From assembly GCA_009746045.1 (NCBI GenBank), contig RPFO01001766.1, positions 1 to 57,007 of the forward strand: a stretch of DNA of 57,007 nucleotides, read 5' to 3'. Shown here one piece after another: positions 1 to 13,403 of this stretch (its first letter is position 1; the number at the start of each line of letters is the position of its first letter). Below the pieces are notes generated by a model. The model searched no databases, was not told the origin of the DNA, and saw nothing but the letters and a program-made list of their open reading frames with translations. Origin of the DNA: Mesostigma viride (Eukaryota; Streptophyta; Mesostigmatophyceae; Mesostigmatales; Mesostigmataceae). Both the position numbers and the translations under genes were made by a program.

Positions 1-3000
1 GGGGCGGCTGCACACACACGTACACTACACCGCGCACGCAAGGGGCGGCTTGCAACACACACGTACATACACCGCGCACGCAAGGGGCAACTGCACACAC
101 ATGTACATACACCGCGCACGCAAGGGCAACTGCACACACATGTACCTACACCGCGCACGCAAGGGGCAACTGCACACACACGTACACACACCGCGCACGC
201 TTGGGGCGAGTGCACACACACGTACCTACACCGCGCACGCAAGGGGCGGCTGCACACACACGTACATCCACCGCGCACGCAAGGGGCAACTGCACACACA
301 TGTACACACACCGCGCACGCTTGGGGCAGCTGCACTCACATGTACACACACGCGCACGCAAGGGCGGCTGCACACACACGTACATACGCGCACGCAAGGG
401 GCAACTGCACACACACGTACATCCACCGCGCACGCAAGGGGCAACTGCACACACACGTACATACACCGCGCACGCAAGGGGCGGCTGCACACACACGTAC
501 ACACACCGCGCACGCAAGGGGCAACTGCACACACATGTACACACACCGCGCACGCTTGGGGCGGCTGCAACACACGTACCTACACCGCGCACGCAAGGGG
601 CGGCTGCACACACACGTACATACACCGCGCACGCAAGGGGCAACTGCACACACATGTACATACACCGCGCAACCACGGGGCGGCTGCACACACACGTACA
701 TACACCGCGCACGCAAGGGGCGGCTGCACACATACGTACCTACACCGCGCACCAAGGGTCGACTGCACACACATGTACATCCACGCGCACGCAAGGGCCG
801 GCTGCACACACACGTACACACACCATGCACGCAAGGGCCGGCTGCACACACACGTACATACACCGCGCACGCTTGGGGCGGCTGCACACACACGTACCTA
901 CACCGCGCACGCAAGGGGCGGCTGCACACATACGTATACCTACACCGCGCACGCAAGGGGCGACTGCACACACATGTACATCCCCGCGCACGCAAGGGCC
1001 GGCTGCACACACACGTACACACACCATGCACGCAAGGGCCGGCTGCACACACACGTACATACACCGCGCACGCTTGGGGCTGGCACACACATGTACACAC
1101 ACCGCGCACGCAAGGGGCAGCTGCACACACACGTACATACACCATGCACGCAAGGGGCTGCACACACACTTACACACACCTTGCACGCAAGGGCCGGCAT
1201 GCACACACACTGGCATACACCGCGCACGCAAGGGGCGGCTGCACACACGTACATACACCGCGCACGCAAGGGGCGAGTGCACACACACGTACACACCGCG
1301 CACGCAAGGGGCGGCTGCACACACACGTACACACACCATGCACGCAATTGCCGGCATGCACACGCACGTACATCCACTGCGCACGCAAGGGGCAACTGCA
1401 CACACATGTACACACGCTTGGGGCGGCTGCACTCACATGTACACACACCGCGCACGCAAGGGCCGGCTGCACACACACGTACATCCACCGCGCACGCAAG
1501 GGGCAACTGCACACACACGTACACACACCATGCACGCAAGGGCCGGCTGCACTCACATGTACACACACCGTGCACGCAAGGGCCGGCTGCACACACACTT
1601 ACACACACAATGCACGCTTGGGGCAACGGCACTCACATGTACATACACCATGCACGCAAGGGGCGGCTGCACACACACGTACACACCATGCACGCAAGGA
1701 GCGACTTCACGCACAGGTACACTCACCATGCACGCAAGGGCGGCTGCACACACACGTACACACACGCGCACGCAATTAAGGGACGGCTGCACACACACGT
1801 ACATACACCGCGCACGCAAGGGGCAACAGCACTCACATGTACATACACCATGCACGCAAGGGGCGGCTGCACACACACGTACACACACCATGCACGCAAG
1901 GAGCGACTTCACGCACAGGTACACACACCATGCACGCAAGGTTCGGCTGCACACACATGTACATCCACCGCGCACGCAAGGGGCGAGTGCAACACATGTA
2001 CATACACCATGCACGCAAGGGGCGGCTGCACACACATGTACATCCACCGCGCACGCAAGGGGCGAGTGCACACACACGTACACACACCGCGCACGCAAGG
2101 GGCGGCTGCACACACACGTACACACACCATGCACGCAATTGCCGGCATGCACACACACGTACATCCACCGCGCACGCAAGGGGCAACTGCACACACATGT
2201 ACACACAACCGCGCACGCTTGGGGCAGCTGCACTCACATGTACACACACCGCGCACGCAAGGGCCGGCTGCACACACACGTACACACACCGCACGCAATT
2301 GCCGGCATGCACACACACGTACACACACCGCGCACGCAAGGGGCGGCTGCACACACACGTACACACACCATGCACGCAATTGCCGGCATGCACACACACG
2401 TACGTCCACCGCGCACGCAAGGGGCAACTGCACACACATGTACACACACCGCGCACGCTTGGGGCAGCTGCACACACACGTACATACACCGCGCACGCAA
2501 GGGCCGGCTGCACACACACGTACATACACCGCGCACGCAAGGGGCAACTGCACACACATGTACACACACCGCGCACGCAAGGGGAACTGCACACACACGT
2601 ACACACACCGCGCACGCTTGGGGCGGCTGCACACACACGTACCTACACCGCGCACGCAAGGGCGGCTGCACACACACGTACATCACCGCGCACGCAAGGG
2701 GCAACTGCACACACATGTACACACACCGCGCACGCTTGGGGCAGCTGCACACATGTACACACACCGCGCACGCAAGGGCGGCTGCACACACACGTACATC
2801 CACCGCGCACGCAAGGGGCAACTGCACACACACGTACATCCACCGCGCACGCAAGGGGCAACTGCACACACATGTACACACACCGCGCACGCTTGGGGCA
2901 GCTGCACTCACATGTACACACACCGCGCACGCAAGGGGCGGCTGCACACACACGTACATCCACCGCGCACGCAAGGGGCAACTGCACACACACGTACATC

Positions 3001-5239
3001 CACCGCGCACGCAAGGGGCGGCTGCACACACACGTACACACACCGCGCACGCAAGGGGCAACTGCACACACATGTACACACACCGCGCACGCTTGGGGCG
3101 GCTGCACACACACGTACCTACACCGCGCACGCAAGGGGCGGCTGCACACACACGTACATACACCGCGCACGCAAGGGGCAACTGCACACACATGTACATA
3201 CACCGCGCACGCAAGGGGCAACTGCACACACATGTACACACACCGCGCACGCAAGGGGCAACTGCACACACACGTACACACACCGCGCACGCTTGGGGCG
3301 GCTGCACACACACGTAAATACACCGCGCACGCAAGGGGCGGCTGCACACACACGTACATCCACCGCGCACGCAAGGGGCAACTGCACACACATGTACACA
3401 CACCGCGCACGCTTGGGGCAGCTGCACTCACATGTACACACACCGCGCACGCAAGGGCCGGCTGCACACACACGAAAAACCACCGCGCACGCAAGGGGCA
3501 ACTGCACACACACGTACATACACCGCGCACGCAAGGGGCGGCTGCACACACACGTACACACACCGCGCACGCAAGGGGCAACTGCACACACATGTACACA
3601 CACCGCGCACGCTTGGGGCGGCTGCACACACACGTACCTACACCTTGCACGCAAGGGGCGGCTGCACACACACGTACATACACCGCGCACGCAAGGGGCA
3701 ACTGCACACACATGTACATACACCGCGCAACCACGGGGCGGCTGCACACACACGTACATACACCGCGCACGCAAGGGGCAACTGCACACACATGTACACA
3801 CACCGCGCACGCTTGGGGCGGCTGCACACACACGTACCTACACCGCGCACGCAAGGGGCGGCTGCACACACACGTACATACACCGCGCACGCAAGGGGCA
3901 ACTGCACACACATGTACATACACCGCGCAACCACGGGGCGGCTGCACACACACGTACACACACCGCGCACGCAAGGGGCAGCTGCACACACACGTACATA
4001 CACCATGCACGCAAGGGGCTGCACACACACTTACACACACCTTGCACGCAAGGGCCGGCATGCACACACACTGGCATACACCGCGCACGCAAGGGGCGGC
4101 TGCACACACGTACATACACCGCGCACGCAAGGGGCGAGTGCACACACACGTACACACACCGCGCACGCAATTAAGGGACGGCTGCACACACACGTACATA
4201 CACCGCGCACGCAAGGGGCAACGGCACTCACATGTACATACACCATGCACGCAAGGGGCGGCTGCACACACACGTACACACACCATGCACGCAAGGAGCG
4301 ACTTCACGCACAGGTACACACACCATGCACGCAAGGTTCGGCTGCACACACATGTACATCCACCGCGCACGCAAGGGGCGGCTGCACACACATGTACATA
4401 CACCATGCACGCAAGGGGCGGCTGCACACACCTGTACATCCACCGCGCACGCAAGGGGCGAGTGCACACACACGTACACACACCGCGCACGCAAGGGGCG
4501 GCTGCACACACACGTACACACACCATGCACGCAAGGGCCGGCATGCACACACAGTATACACACCGCGCACGCAAGGGGCGGCTGCACACACACGTACATA
4601 CACTGCGCACGCAAGGGGCTGCTGCACACACACTTACACTCACCATGCACGCAAGGGGCGGCTGCACACACACGTACATACACCGCGCACGCAAGGGACG
4701 GCTGCACACACACGTACATACACCGCGCACGCAAGGGGCAACTGCCCGCACATGTACATCCACCGCGCACGCAATTAAGGGACGGCTGCACACACACGTA
4801 CATACACCGCGCACGCAAGGGGCAACGGCACTCACATGGACATACACCATGCACGCAAGGGGCGGCTGCACACACACGTACATACACCGCGCACGCAAGG
4901 GGCTGCTGCACACACACTTACACACACAATGCACGCAATTAGGGGCGACGGCACTCACATGTACATACTCTTGGGCGGCTGCACTCACATGTACATACAC
5001 CGCGCATGCAAGGGGCAACTGCACACACACGTACACACACCATGCACGCAAGGGCCGGCATGCACACACACGTACATACACTGCGCACGCAAGGGGCAAC
5101 TGCACACACACGTACACACACCATGCACGGAAGGGACGGCTGCACTCACATGTACACACACCATGCACGCAAGGGCCGGCTGCACACACACGTACATACA
5201 CCATGCACGCAAGGGGCTGCACACACACTTACACACCAC

Positions 5240-6640
5240 CTTGCACGCAAGGGCCGGCATGCACACACACTGGCATACACCGCGCACGCAAGGGGCGGCT
5301 GCACACACGTACATACACCGCGCACGCAAGGGGCGAGTGCACACACACGTACACACACCGCGCACGCAATTAAGGGACGGCTGCACACACACGTACATAC
5401 ACCGCGCACGCAAGGGGCAACGGCACTCACATGTACATCCACCATGCACGCAAGGCGCGGCTGCACACACACGTACACACACCATGCACGCAAGGACAAG
5501 GATTCACACACATGTACACACACAAAGCACGCAAGGGGCTGCTGCACACACACGTACATACACCGCGCACGCAAGGGGCGGCTGCACTCACATGTACACA
5601 CACCACGCACGCAAGGGGCGGCTGCACACACACGTACATACACTGCGCACGCACGGGGCGACTGCACACACATGTACATAAACCATGCACGCAAGGGGCG
5701 GCTGCACACACATGTACATACACCGCGCACGCAAGGGGCGAGTGCAAACACATGTACATACACCGCGCACGCAAGGACAAGGATGCACACACATGTACAT
5801 ACACCGCGCACGCAAGGGGCGGCTGCACACACACGTACATACACCGCGCACGCAAGGGGCGAGTGCGCACACACGTACATACACCGCGCACGCAAGGGGC
5901 GGCTGCACACACACGTACATACACCGCGCACGCACGGGGCCAGTGCAAGCACATGTACATACACCATGCACGCAAGGGGCGGCTGCACACACATGTACAT
6001 ACACCGCGCACGCAAGGGGCGAGTGCAAACACATGTACATACACCGCGCACGCAAGGGGCAACTGCCCGCACATGTACATCCACCGCACACGCAAGGGGC
6101 GGCTGCACACACATGTACATACACCGCGCACGCAAGGGGCGGCTGCACACACACGTACATACACCGCGCACGCAAGGGGCGAGTGCGCACACACGTACAT
6201 ACACCGCGCACGCAAGGGGGGGCTGCACACACGTACATACACCGCGCACGCAAGGGGCCAGTGCAAGCACATGTACATACACCATGCACGCAAGGGCCGG
6301 CATGCACAGAAACGTACATACACCGCGCACGCAAGGGGCTGCTGCACACACACGTACACACACCATGCACGCACGGGGCGGCTGCACACACACGTACATC
6401 CACTGCGCACGCACGGGGCCGGCGACTGCACACACATGTACATAAACCATGCACGCAAGGGGCGGCTGCACACACATGTACATCCACCGCGCACGCAAGG
6501 GGCGAGTGCAAACACATGTACATACACCGCGCACGCAAGGACAAGGATGCACACACATGTACATACACCGCGCACGCAAGGGGCGGCTGCACACGCACGT
6601 ACATACACCGCGCACGCAAGGGGCGGCTGCACACACACGT
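5240..6640 (+). repeat. Higher-order repeat block, copy 1
   Basis: This 1.4-kb stretch of the minisatellite has the same order of variant units as 9557-10959, at an offset of 4317 bp that becomes 4319 bp after a 2-bp difference near 6225. Shared landmarks are a unit containing ACTGGCATACAC, a CAATTAAGGG unit, AAGGACAAGGATTC, AACTGCCCGCACATG and a CAGAAACG unit. Parts of the block recur at about 7180-8000 with an offset of about 1286 bp. This is what repeated unequal exchange or segmental duplication within the array would leave. Confidence 0.85.
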
Positions 6641-9556
6641 ACATCCACCGCGCACGCAAGGGGCAACTGCACACACATGTACACACACCGCGCACGCTTG
6701 GGGCAGCTGCACTCACATGTACACACACCGCGCACGCAAGGGGCGGCTGCACACACACGTACATCCACCGCGCACGCAAGGGGCAACTGCACACACACGT
6801 ACATCCACCGCGCACGCAAGGGGCGGCTGCACACACACGTACACACACCGCGCACGCAAGGGGCAACTGCACACACATGTACACACACCGCGCACGCTTG
6901 GGGCGGCTGCACACACACGTACCTACACCGCGCACGCAAGGGGCGGCTGCACACACACGTACATACACCGCGCACGCAAGGGGCAACTGCACACACATGT
7001 ACATACACCGCGCACGCAAGGGGCAACTGCACACACATGTACACACACCGCGCACGCAAGGGGCAACTGCACACACACGTACACACACCGCGCACGCAAG
7101 GGGCGGCTGCACACACACGTACATACACCGCGCACGCAAGGGGCGAGTGCGCACACACGTACATACACCGCGCACGCAAGGGGCGGCTGCACACACACGT
7201 ACATACACCGCGCACGCACGGGGCCAGTGCAAGCACATGTACATACACCATGCACGCAAGGGGCGGCTGCACACACATGTACATACACCGCGCACGCAAG
7301 GGGCGAGTGCAAACACATGTACATACACCGCGCACGCAAGGGGCAACTGCCCGCACATGTACATCCACCGCACACGCAAGGGGCGGCTGCACACACATGT
7401 ACATACACCGCGCACGCAAGGGGCGGCTGCACACACACGTACATACACCGCGCACGCAAGGGGCGAGTGCGCACACACGTACATACACCGCGCACGCAAG
7501 GGGGGGCTGCACACACACGTACATACACCGCGCACGCAAGGGGCCAGTGCAAGCACATGTACATACACCATGCACGCAAGGGCCGGCATGCACAGAAACG
7601 TACATACACCGCGCACGCAAGGGGCTGCTGCACACACACGTACACACACCATGCACGCACGGGGCGGCTGCACACACACGTACATCCACTGCGCACGCAC
7701 GGGGCCGGCGACTGCACACACATGTACATAAACCATGCACGCAAGGGGCGGCTGCACACACATGTACATCCACCGCGCACGCAAGGGGCGAGTGCAAACA
7801 CATGTACATACACCGCGCACGCAAGGACAAGGATGCACACACATGTACATACACCGCGCACGCAAGGGGCGGCTGCACACGCACGTACATACACCGCGCA
7901 CGCAAGGGGCGGCTGCACACACACGTACATCCACCGCGCACGCAAGGGGCAACTGCACACACATGTACACACACCGCGCACGCTTGGGGCAGCTGCACTC
8001 ACATGTACACACACCGCGCACGCAAGGGGCGGCTGCACACACACGTACATCCACCGCGCACGCAAGGGGCAACTGCACACACACGTACATCCACCGCGCA
8101 CGCAAGGGGCGGCTGCACACACACGTACACACACCGCGCACGCAAGGGGCAACTGCACACACATGTACACACACCGCGCACGCTTGGGGCGGCTGCACAC
8201 ACACGTACCTACACGCGCACGCAAGGGGCGGCTGCACACACACGTACATACACCGCGCACGCAAGGGGCAACTGCACACACATGTACATACACCGCGCAC
8301 GCAAGGGGCAACTGCACACACATGTACACACACCGCGCACGCAAGGGGCAACTGCACACACACGTACACACACCGCGCACGCTTGGGGCGGCTGCACACA
8401 CACGTAAATACACCGCGCACGCAAGGGGCGGCTGCACACACACGTACATCCACCGCGCACGCAAGGGGCAACTGCACACACATGTACACACACCGCGCAC
8501 GCTTGGGGCAGCTGCACTCACATGTACACACACCGCGCACGCAAGGGCCGGCTGCACACACACGAAAAACCACCGCGCACGCAAGGGGCAACTGCACACA
8601 CACGTACATACACCGCGCACGCAAGGGGCAACTGCACACACACGTACACACACCGCGCACGCTTGGGGCGGCTGCACACACATGTACCTACACCGCGCAC
8701 GCAAGGGGCGGCTGCACACACACGTACATCCACCGCGCACGCAAGGGGCAACTGCACACACATGTACACACACCGCGCACGCTTGGGGCAGCTGCACACA
8801 CACGTACACACACCATGCACGCAATTGCCGGCATGCACACACACGTACATACACCGCGCACGCAAGGGGCAACTGCACACACACGTACACACACCGCGCA
8901 CGCAAGGGGCGGCTGCACACACACGTACATACACCGCGCACGCAAGGGGCGGCTGCACACACACGTACATACACCGCGCACGCAAGGGGCCTGCACACAC
9001 ACTGTACATACACCGCGCACGCAAGGGGCGGCTGCACACACACGTACACACACCGCGCACGCAAGGGGCAGCTGCACACACACGTACATACACCGCACGC
9101 AAGGGGCTGCACACACACTTACACACACCGCACGCAAGGGCGGCTGCACACACACTGTACATACACCGCGCACGCAAGGGGCGGCTGCACACACGTACAT
9201 ACACCGCGCACGCAAGGGGCGGTGCACACACACGTACACACACCGCGCACGCAATTAAGGGGCGCTGCACACACACGTACATACACCGCGCACGCAAGGG
9301 GCACGGCACTCACATGTACATACACCATGCACGCAAGGGGCGGCTGCACACACACGTACACACACCATGCACGCAAGGGCGATGCACACACACGTACACA
9401 CACCATGCACGCAAGGGCGGCTGCACACACACGTACACACACCGCACGCAAGGGACGGCTGCACACACATGTACACACACCATGCACGCAAGGGGCGGCT
9501 GCACACACACGTACATACACCATGCACGCAAGGGGCTGCACACACACTACACACAC

Positions 9557-10959
9557 CGCGCACGCAAGGGCCGGCATGCACACACACTGGCATACACCGC
9601 GCACGCAAGGGGCGGCTGCACACACGTACATACACCGCGCACGCAAGGGGCGAGTGCACACACACGTACACACACCGCGCACGCAATTAAGGGACGGCTG
9701 CACACACACGTACATACACCGCGCACGCAAGGGGCAACGGCACTCACATGTACATCCACCATGCACGCAAGGGGCGGCTGCACACACACGTACACACACC
9801 ATGCACGCAAGGACAAGGATTCACACACATGTACACACACAAAGCACGCAAGGGGCTGCTGCACACACACGTACATACACCGCGCACGCAAGGGGCGGCT
9901 GCACTCACATGTACACACACCACGCACGCAAGGGGCGGCTGCACACACACGTACATACACTGCGCACGCACGGGGCGACTGCACACACATGTACATAAAC
10001 CATGCACGCAAGGGGCGGCTGCACACACATGTACATACACCGCGCACGCAAGGGGCGAGTGCAAACACATGTACATACACCGCGCACGCAAGGACAAGGA
10101 TGCACACACATGTACATACACCGCGCACGCAAGGGGCGGCTGCACACACACGTACATACACCGCGCACGCAAGGGGCGAGTGCGCACACACGTACATACA
10201 CCGCGCACGCAAGGGGCGGCTGCACACACACGTACATACACCGCGCACGCACGGGGCCAGTGCAAGCACATGTACATACACCATGCACGCAAGGGGCGGC
10301 TGCACACACATGTACATACACCGCGCACGCAAGGGGCGAGTGCAAACACATGTACATACACCGCGCACGCAAGGGGCAACTGCCCGCACATGTACATCCA
10401 CCGCACACGCAAGGGGCGGCTGCACACACATGTACATACACCGCGCACGCAAGGGGCGGCTGCACACACACGTACATACACCGCGCACGCAAGGGGCGAG
10501 TGCGCACACACGTACATACACCGCGCACGCAAGGGGGGGCTGCACACACACGTACATACACCGCGCACGCAAGGGGCCAGTGCAAGCACATGTACATACA
10601 CCATGCACGCAAGGGCCGGCATGCACAGAAACGTACATACACCGCGCACGCAAGGGGCTGCTGCACACACACGTACACACACCATGCACGCACGGGGCGG
10701 CTGCACACACACGTACATCCACTGCGCACGCACGGGGCCGGCGACTGCACACACATGTACATAAACCATGCACGCAAGGGGCGGCTGCACACACATGTAC
10801 ATCCACCGCGCACGCAAGGGGCGAGTGCAAACACATGTACATACACCGCGCACGCAAGGACAAGGATGCACACACATGTACATACACCGCGCACGCAAGG
10901 GGCGGCTGCACACGCACGTACATACACCGCGCACGCAAGGGGCGGCTGCACACACACGT
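9557..10959 (+). repeat. Higher-order repeat block, copy 2
   Basis: Near-identical to 5240-6640, with the same sequence of unit variants; one visible substitution is AAGGCGCGG in copy 1 against AAGGGGCGG here. The two blocks are separated by about 2.9 kb of other unit types, some shared with 2840-3630. The high identity suggests recent duplication. Confidence 0.85.
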
Positions 10960-11805
10960 ACATACACCGCGCACGCACGGGGCCAGTGCAAGCACATGTA
11001 CATACACCATGCACGCAAGGGGCGGCTGCACACACATGTACATACACCGCGCACGCAAGGGGCGAGTGCAAACACATGTACATACACCGCGCACGCAAGG
11101 GGCAACTGCCCGCACATGTACATCCACCGCGCACGCAAGGGGCGGCTGCACACACATGTACACACACCATGCACGCAAGGACAAGGATGCACACACATGT
11201 ACACACACCATGCACGCAAGGGGCGGCTGCACACACACGTACACACACCGCGCACGCAAGGGGCGAGTGCAAACACATGTACATACACCATGCACGCAAG
11301 GACAAGGATGCACACACATGTACACACACCATGCACGCAAGGGGCGGCTGCACACACACGTACATACACAATGCACGGTTGGGGCGACGGCACTCACATG
11401 TACATACACCATGCACGCAAGGACAAGGATGCACACACATGTACATACACCGCGCACGCAAGGGGCGGCTGCACACACACGTACATACACCGCGCACGCA
11501 AGGGGCGAGTGCGCACACACGTACATCCACCGCGCACGCAAGGGGCGGCTGCACACACACGTACATACACCGCGCACGCAATGGGCGAGTGCAAACACAT
11601 GTACATACACCGCGCACGCAAGGGGCGGCTGCACACACACGTACACACACCATGCACGCAAGGGCCGGCATGCACACACACGTACATACACCGCGCACGC
11701 AAGGGGCGGCTGCACAGAAACGTACACACACCGCGCACGCAAGGGCCGGCTGCACACACATGTACATACACCTTGCACGTACAACACACAACACACACAC
11801 ACAAC

Positions 11806-11944
11806 AAAAAATTATATACACACACACACGCACACGCACACGCACACGCACACGCACACGCACACGCACACGCACACGCACACGCACAACACACACAACA
11901 CACACAACACACACACGCACACGTGAACAACACACACACACAAC
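11806..11944. repeat. ACGCAC hexamer and AC-rich tract ending the array
   Basis: After the last 40-bp unit the sequence runs through a short AACACACAC tract and AAAAATTATATA into about ten ACGCAC hexamers (11824-11888), then mixed CACACAA repeats. It looks like the degenerate edge of the minisatellite; the hexamer shares the CGCACACG core of the 40-bp unit, so the large unit may have grown from such a seed (inference). Confidence 0.9.
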
Positions 11945-12053
11945 AATTATAATATTAGTGTAGTATATCAAACAAAATAGTAATAAAGTATTTGCAAGCG
12001 TACTTCGTGTGAATTATGTGTAGACGAGAATAGAAGCTAAACAAAACTCTAAT

Positions 12054-12121
12054 GGAGAAAGAGGGATTCGAACCCTTGGGAAAGTTACCCCATACATAGC
12101 ATTCCACTCGGACATTTCTCC
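12054..12121 (-). pseudogene. Class II tRNA-Ser-like remnant, anticodon arm largely missing
   Basis: Read on the minus strand, the 68 bases begin GGAGAAATGTCCGAGTGG and end GGGTTCGAATCCCTCTTTCT plus CC. The first seven and last seven bases pair perfectly (GGAGAAA with TTTCTCC), the D-arm start TCCGAGTGGA is present and the T arm has the TTCGAAT loop, with an A:C mismatch at the base of the T stem. A class II tRNA-Ser is close to 88 nt; here most of the segment between D arm and variable arm is gone, although a GGAATGCTATGTA piece resembles the anticodon-3' side of organellar trnS-GGA. I infer an organelle-derived or decayed nuclear copy that cannot decode. Confidence 0.6.
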
Positions 12122-12140
12122 GAAAAAAAGGTCACGTAAG

Positions 12141-12213
12141 CTAAGGGTGGAGAGTTAAGGGTGTAGGTTGTAGGATGTATGGTGTAGGGTGTAGGGTGTA
12201 GGGTGTAGGGTGT
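12141..12213 (+). repeat. Short interstitial telomere-like array, TGTAGGG units
   Basis: Four to five clean heptamers of TGTAGGG lie at 12181-12212, preceded by degenerate relatives (TAAGGGTGGAG, TTAAGGGTGTAGG, TTGTAGGATG). The unit differs at one base from the plant-type telomere repeat TTTAGGG. The array is too short to be a functional chromosome end and lies between the large satellite and a retrotransposon. Confidence 0.7.
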
Positions 12214-12241
12214 CTTGAGCTTTCTTTTTTGAGATCAATAG

Positions 12242-12985
12242 TGTCAAATATCTAGCGATGTTTCTCTACTTTTGTCACGCATTATGTTATCACGCATTAT
12301 ATGCGGGGAAAATTGACGCCGTCAGCTAGGTGTTTATTTACACGACTTGTTGTTGGGTTTGCATCCCTATTAATTGCACCCACAGGTCGTTGACTAGTTT
12401 AATATCATATACAATGTTTGAGTGTACTAAAATCCGAATGATGTTGCTCGGAATACAGCAAGCGTTACCTGTCAGCACCGTTACAGGTGCCGTAATTTAC
12501 ATCGGCTCTCTCCGGATCAGATCAGGTCCGCAGTTTGTGGTGCCGCCCTGGAGGCGATAGGACTTTGAGCCTATCAGACCACACACACAATGTACCATGA
12601 TGTGGACAATAGATTACAGGCTGCAAAGTCGTTATTATCTAGTGTTCTTTCCGTGGTTGTAGAGACGCTAAGCTGCAGTGCCGTCAGATGTAAATCAACG
12701 GTGCATAATGCATTAGCCGCCACTACTTTGTGTGCCTAGAGTTGTTTGCTTGCCTAGCCGTGTGTGGCCCCGACCCAGTGTTGGTCGTGTGACCCTGCCC
12801 AGTGTTGGCATTGTCATTTGCCCTGGCCCAGTGTTGGCTATGGTAGACTGCGCCCAGTGTTGGCCGCACCGTGTTTTCCACTCTCAGTAAACGTATTTTA
12901 ATACAAGAAGTCTTTTCCATACACTTGTGCAATATCTGGGTCATAACAGGCAAAAGATCTTTCCTCCGAGCCCCGGTTTCTGACA
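12242..12985 (+). repeat. Left LTR of the gag-only element
   Basis: 744 bp, TGTCA...TGACA. It contains four copies of CCCAGTGTTGG at 12774, 12798, 12827 and 12853 (spacings 24, 29 and 26 bp), a compact cluster of the kind that often carries transcription control in LTRs (inference). A 76-codon ORF here is repeated in the right LTR and is not considered coding. Confidence 0.93.
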
Positions 12986-13004
12986 TGGTATCGAGTAGCG
13001 AGTG

Positions 13005-13403
13005 ATGCCTATGAACCCATATTTTCCAATTCCCAACGACCGCAACCTGAGATCTGGAATTGAGCTTTTTCAATTTCCCGAAGAATCTTGCCCAGACTAC
13101 CTCGCAAGAGCAAATCTGCTTTTTGCCCAAGTTGAAGACATCTTCCCGGGCGTGTTTCCTGAATCTGCCTACTGCCGCTGGCTCCTGCGTGGCATTCGAC
13201 AAGAATTTTTCAACTGTGTGTGTTTCAGCGAACTTCCAGACTTTTCAATCAGAAATCTACAGGATCTGCTCGACAACAACGCAGTATCTCTGGAGAGATT
13301 AAATCACACTTTACTTCACATTACAAATCTCCAACGCAATCAAGAACATGTCGGGAGGTGCGCCAGCTGTGGCACGAGAAGTCAAGGAGAGCAGCGTTCT
13401 TAG
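13005..13403 (+). CDS. Upstream ORF (ORF0) of the gag-only retrotransposon, function unknown
   Basis: An ORF of 132 codons starts at the first ATG after the primer-binding site (MPMNPYFPIPNDRN) and overlaps the gag start by 56 nt in another frame. Its body looks like a real helical protein rather than a shadow: FPEESCPDYLARANLLF, then WLLRGIRQEFFNC and FSIRNLQDLLDNN. The spacing and content are reminiscent of capsid-type helical repeats, but I do not recognise the family. Because it precedes gag, it could be a leader-encoded co-factor, a split capsid domain, or a spurious ORF in the 5' leader. The overlap would suit reinitiation or frameshifting into gag. Confidence 0.45.
   Translation: MPMNPYFPIPNDRNLRSGIELFQFPEESCPDYLARANLLFAQVEDIFPGVFPESAYCRWLLRGIRQEFFNCVCFSELPDFSIRNLQDLLDNNAVSLERLNHTLLHITNLQRNQEHVGRCASCGTRSQGEQRS

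Larger units (their letters stand above)
1..11770. repeat. Minisatellite array, ~40-bp unit, nearly 300 copies
   Basis: The region is built from a unit of about 40 bp containing CACCGCGCACGCAAGGGGCG followed by GCTGCACACACACGTACATA. Recurrent variants are GCAACTG for GCGGCTG, CGCTTGGGGC for CGCAAGGGGC, CATGCACG for CGCGCACG, ATCCAC for ATACAC, and a CAATTAAGGGACGG form. Some units are 36-44 bp. Because 40 is not a multiple of 3 and the unit has no stop in most frames, ORFs of up to 1,437 codons run through it on both strands; they change frame class with each copy and have the composition expected from the repeat (Thr-His-Arg or Cys-Val). I regard none as a gene. The array continues past the left edge of the window. 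Confidence 0.97.

Noticed and set aside
50-4174. ORF of 1,374 codons on the plus strand, and similar giant ORFs to 11,971 on both strands
   Set aside because: They follow the 40-bp satellite, cycle through the same Thr/His/Arg or Cys/Val peptides in all frames, overlap each other on both strands and have no unique sequence or gene signals.
1-11770. Possible CRISPR array from the regular spacing
   Set aside because: There is no unique spacer; the whole 40-bp unit is repeated, and the setting is eukaryotic.
12054-12121. Functional tRNA gene
   Set aside because: The anticodon stem-loop is not present in the 68-nt sequence.
12330-12560. 76-codon ORF in the LTRs
   Set aside because: Identical in both LTRs, with no motif; incidental.
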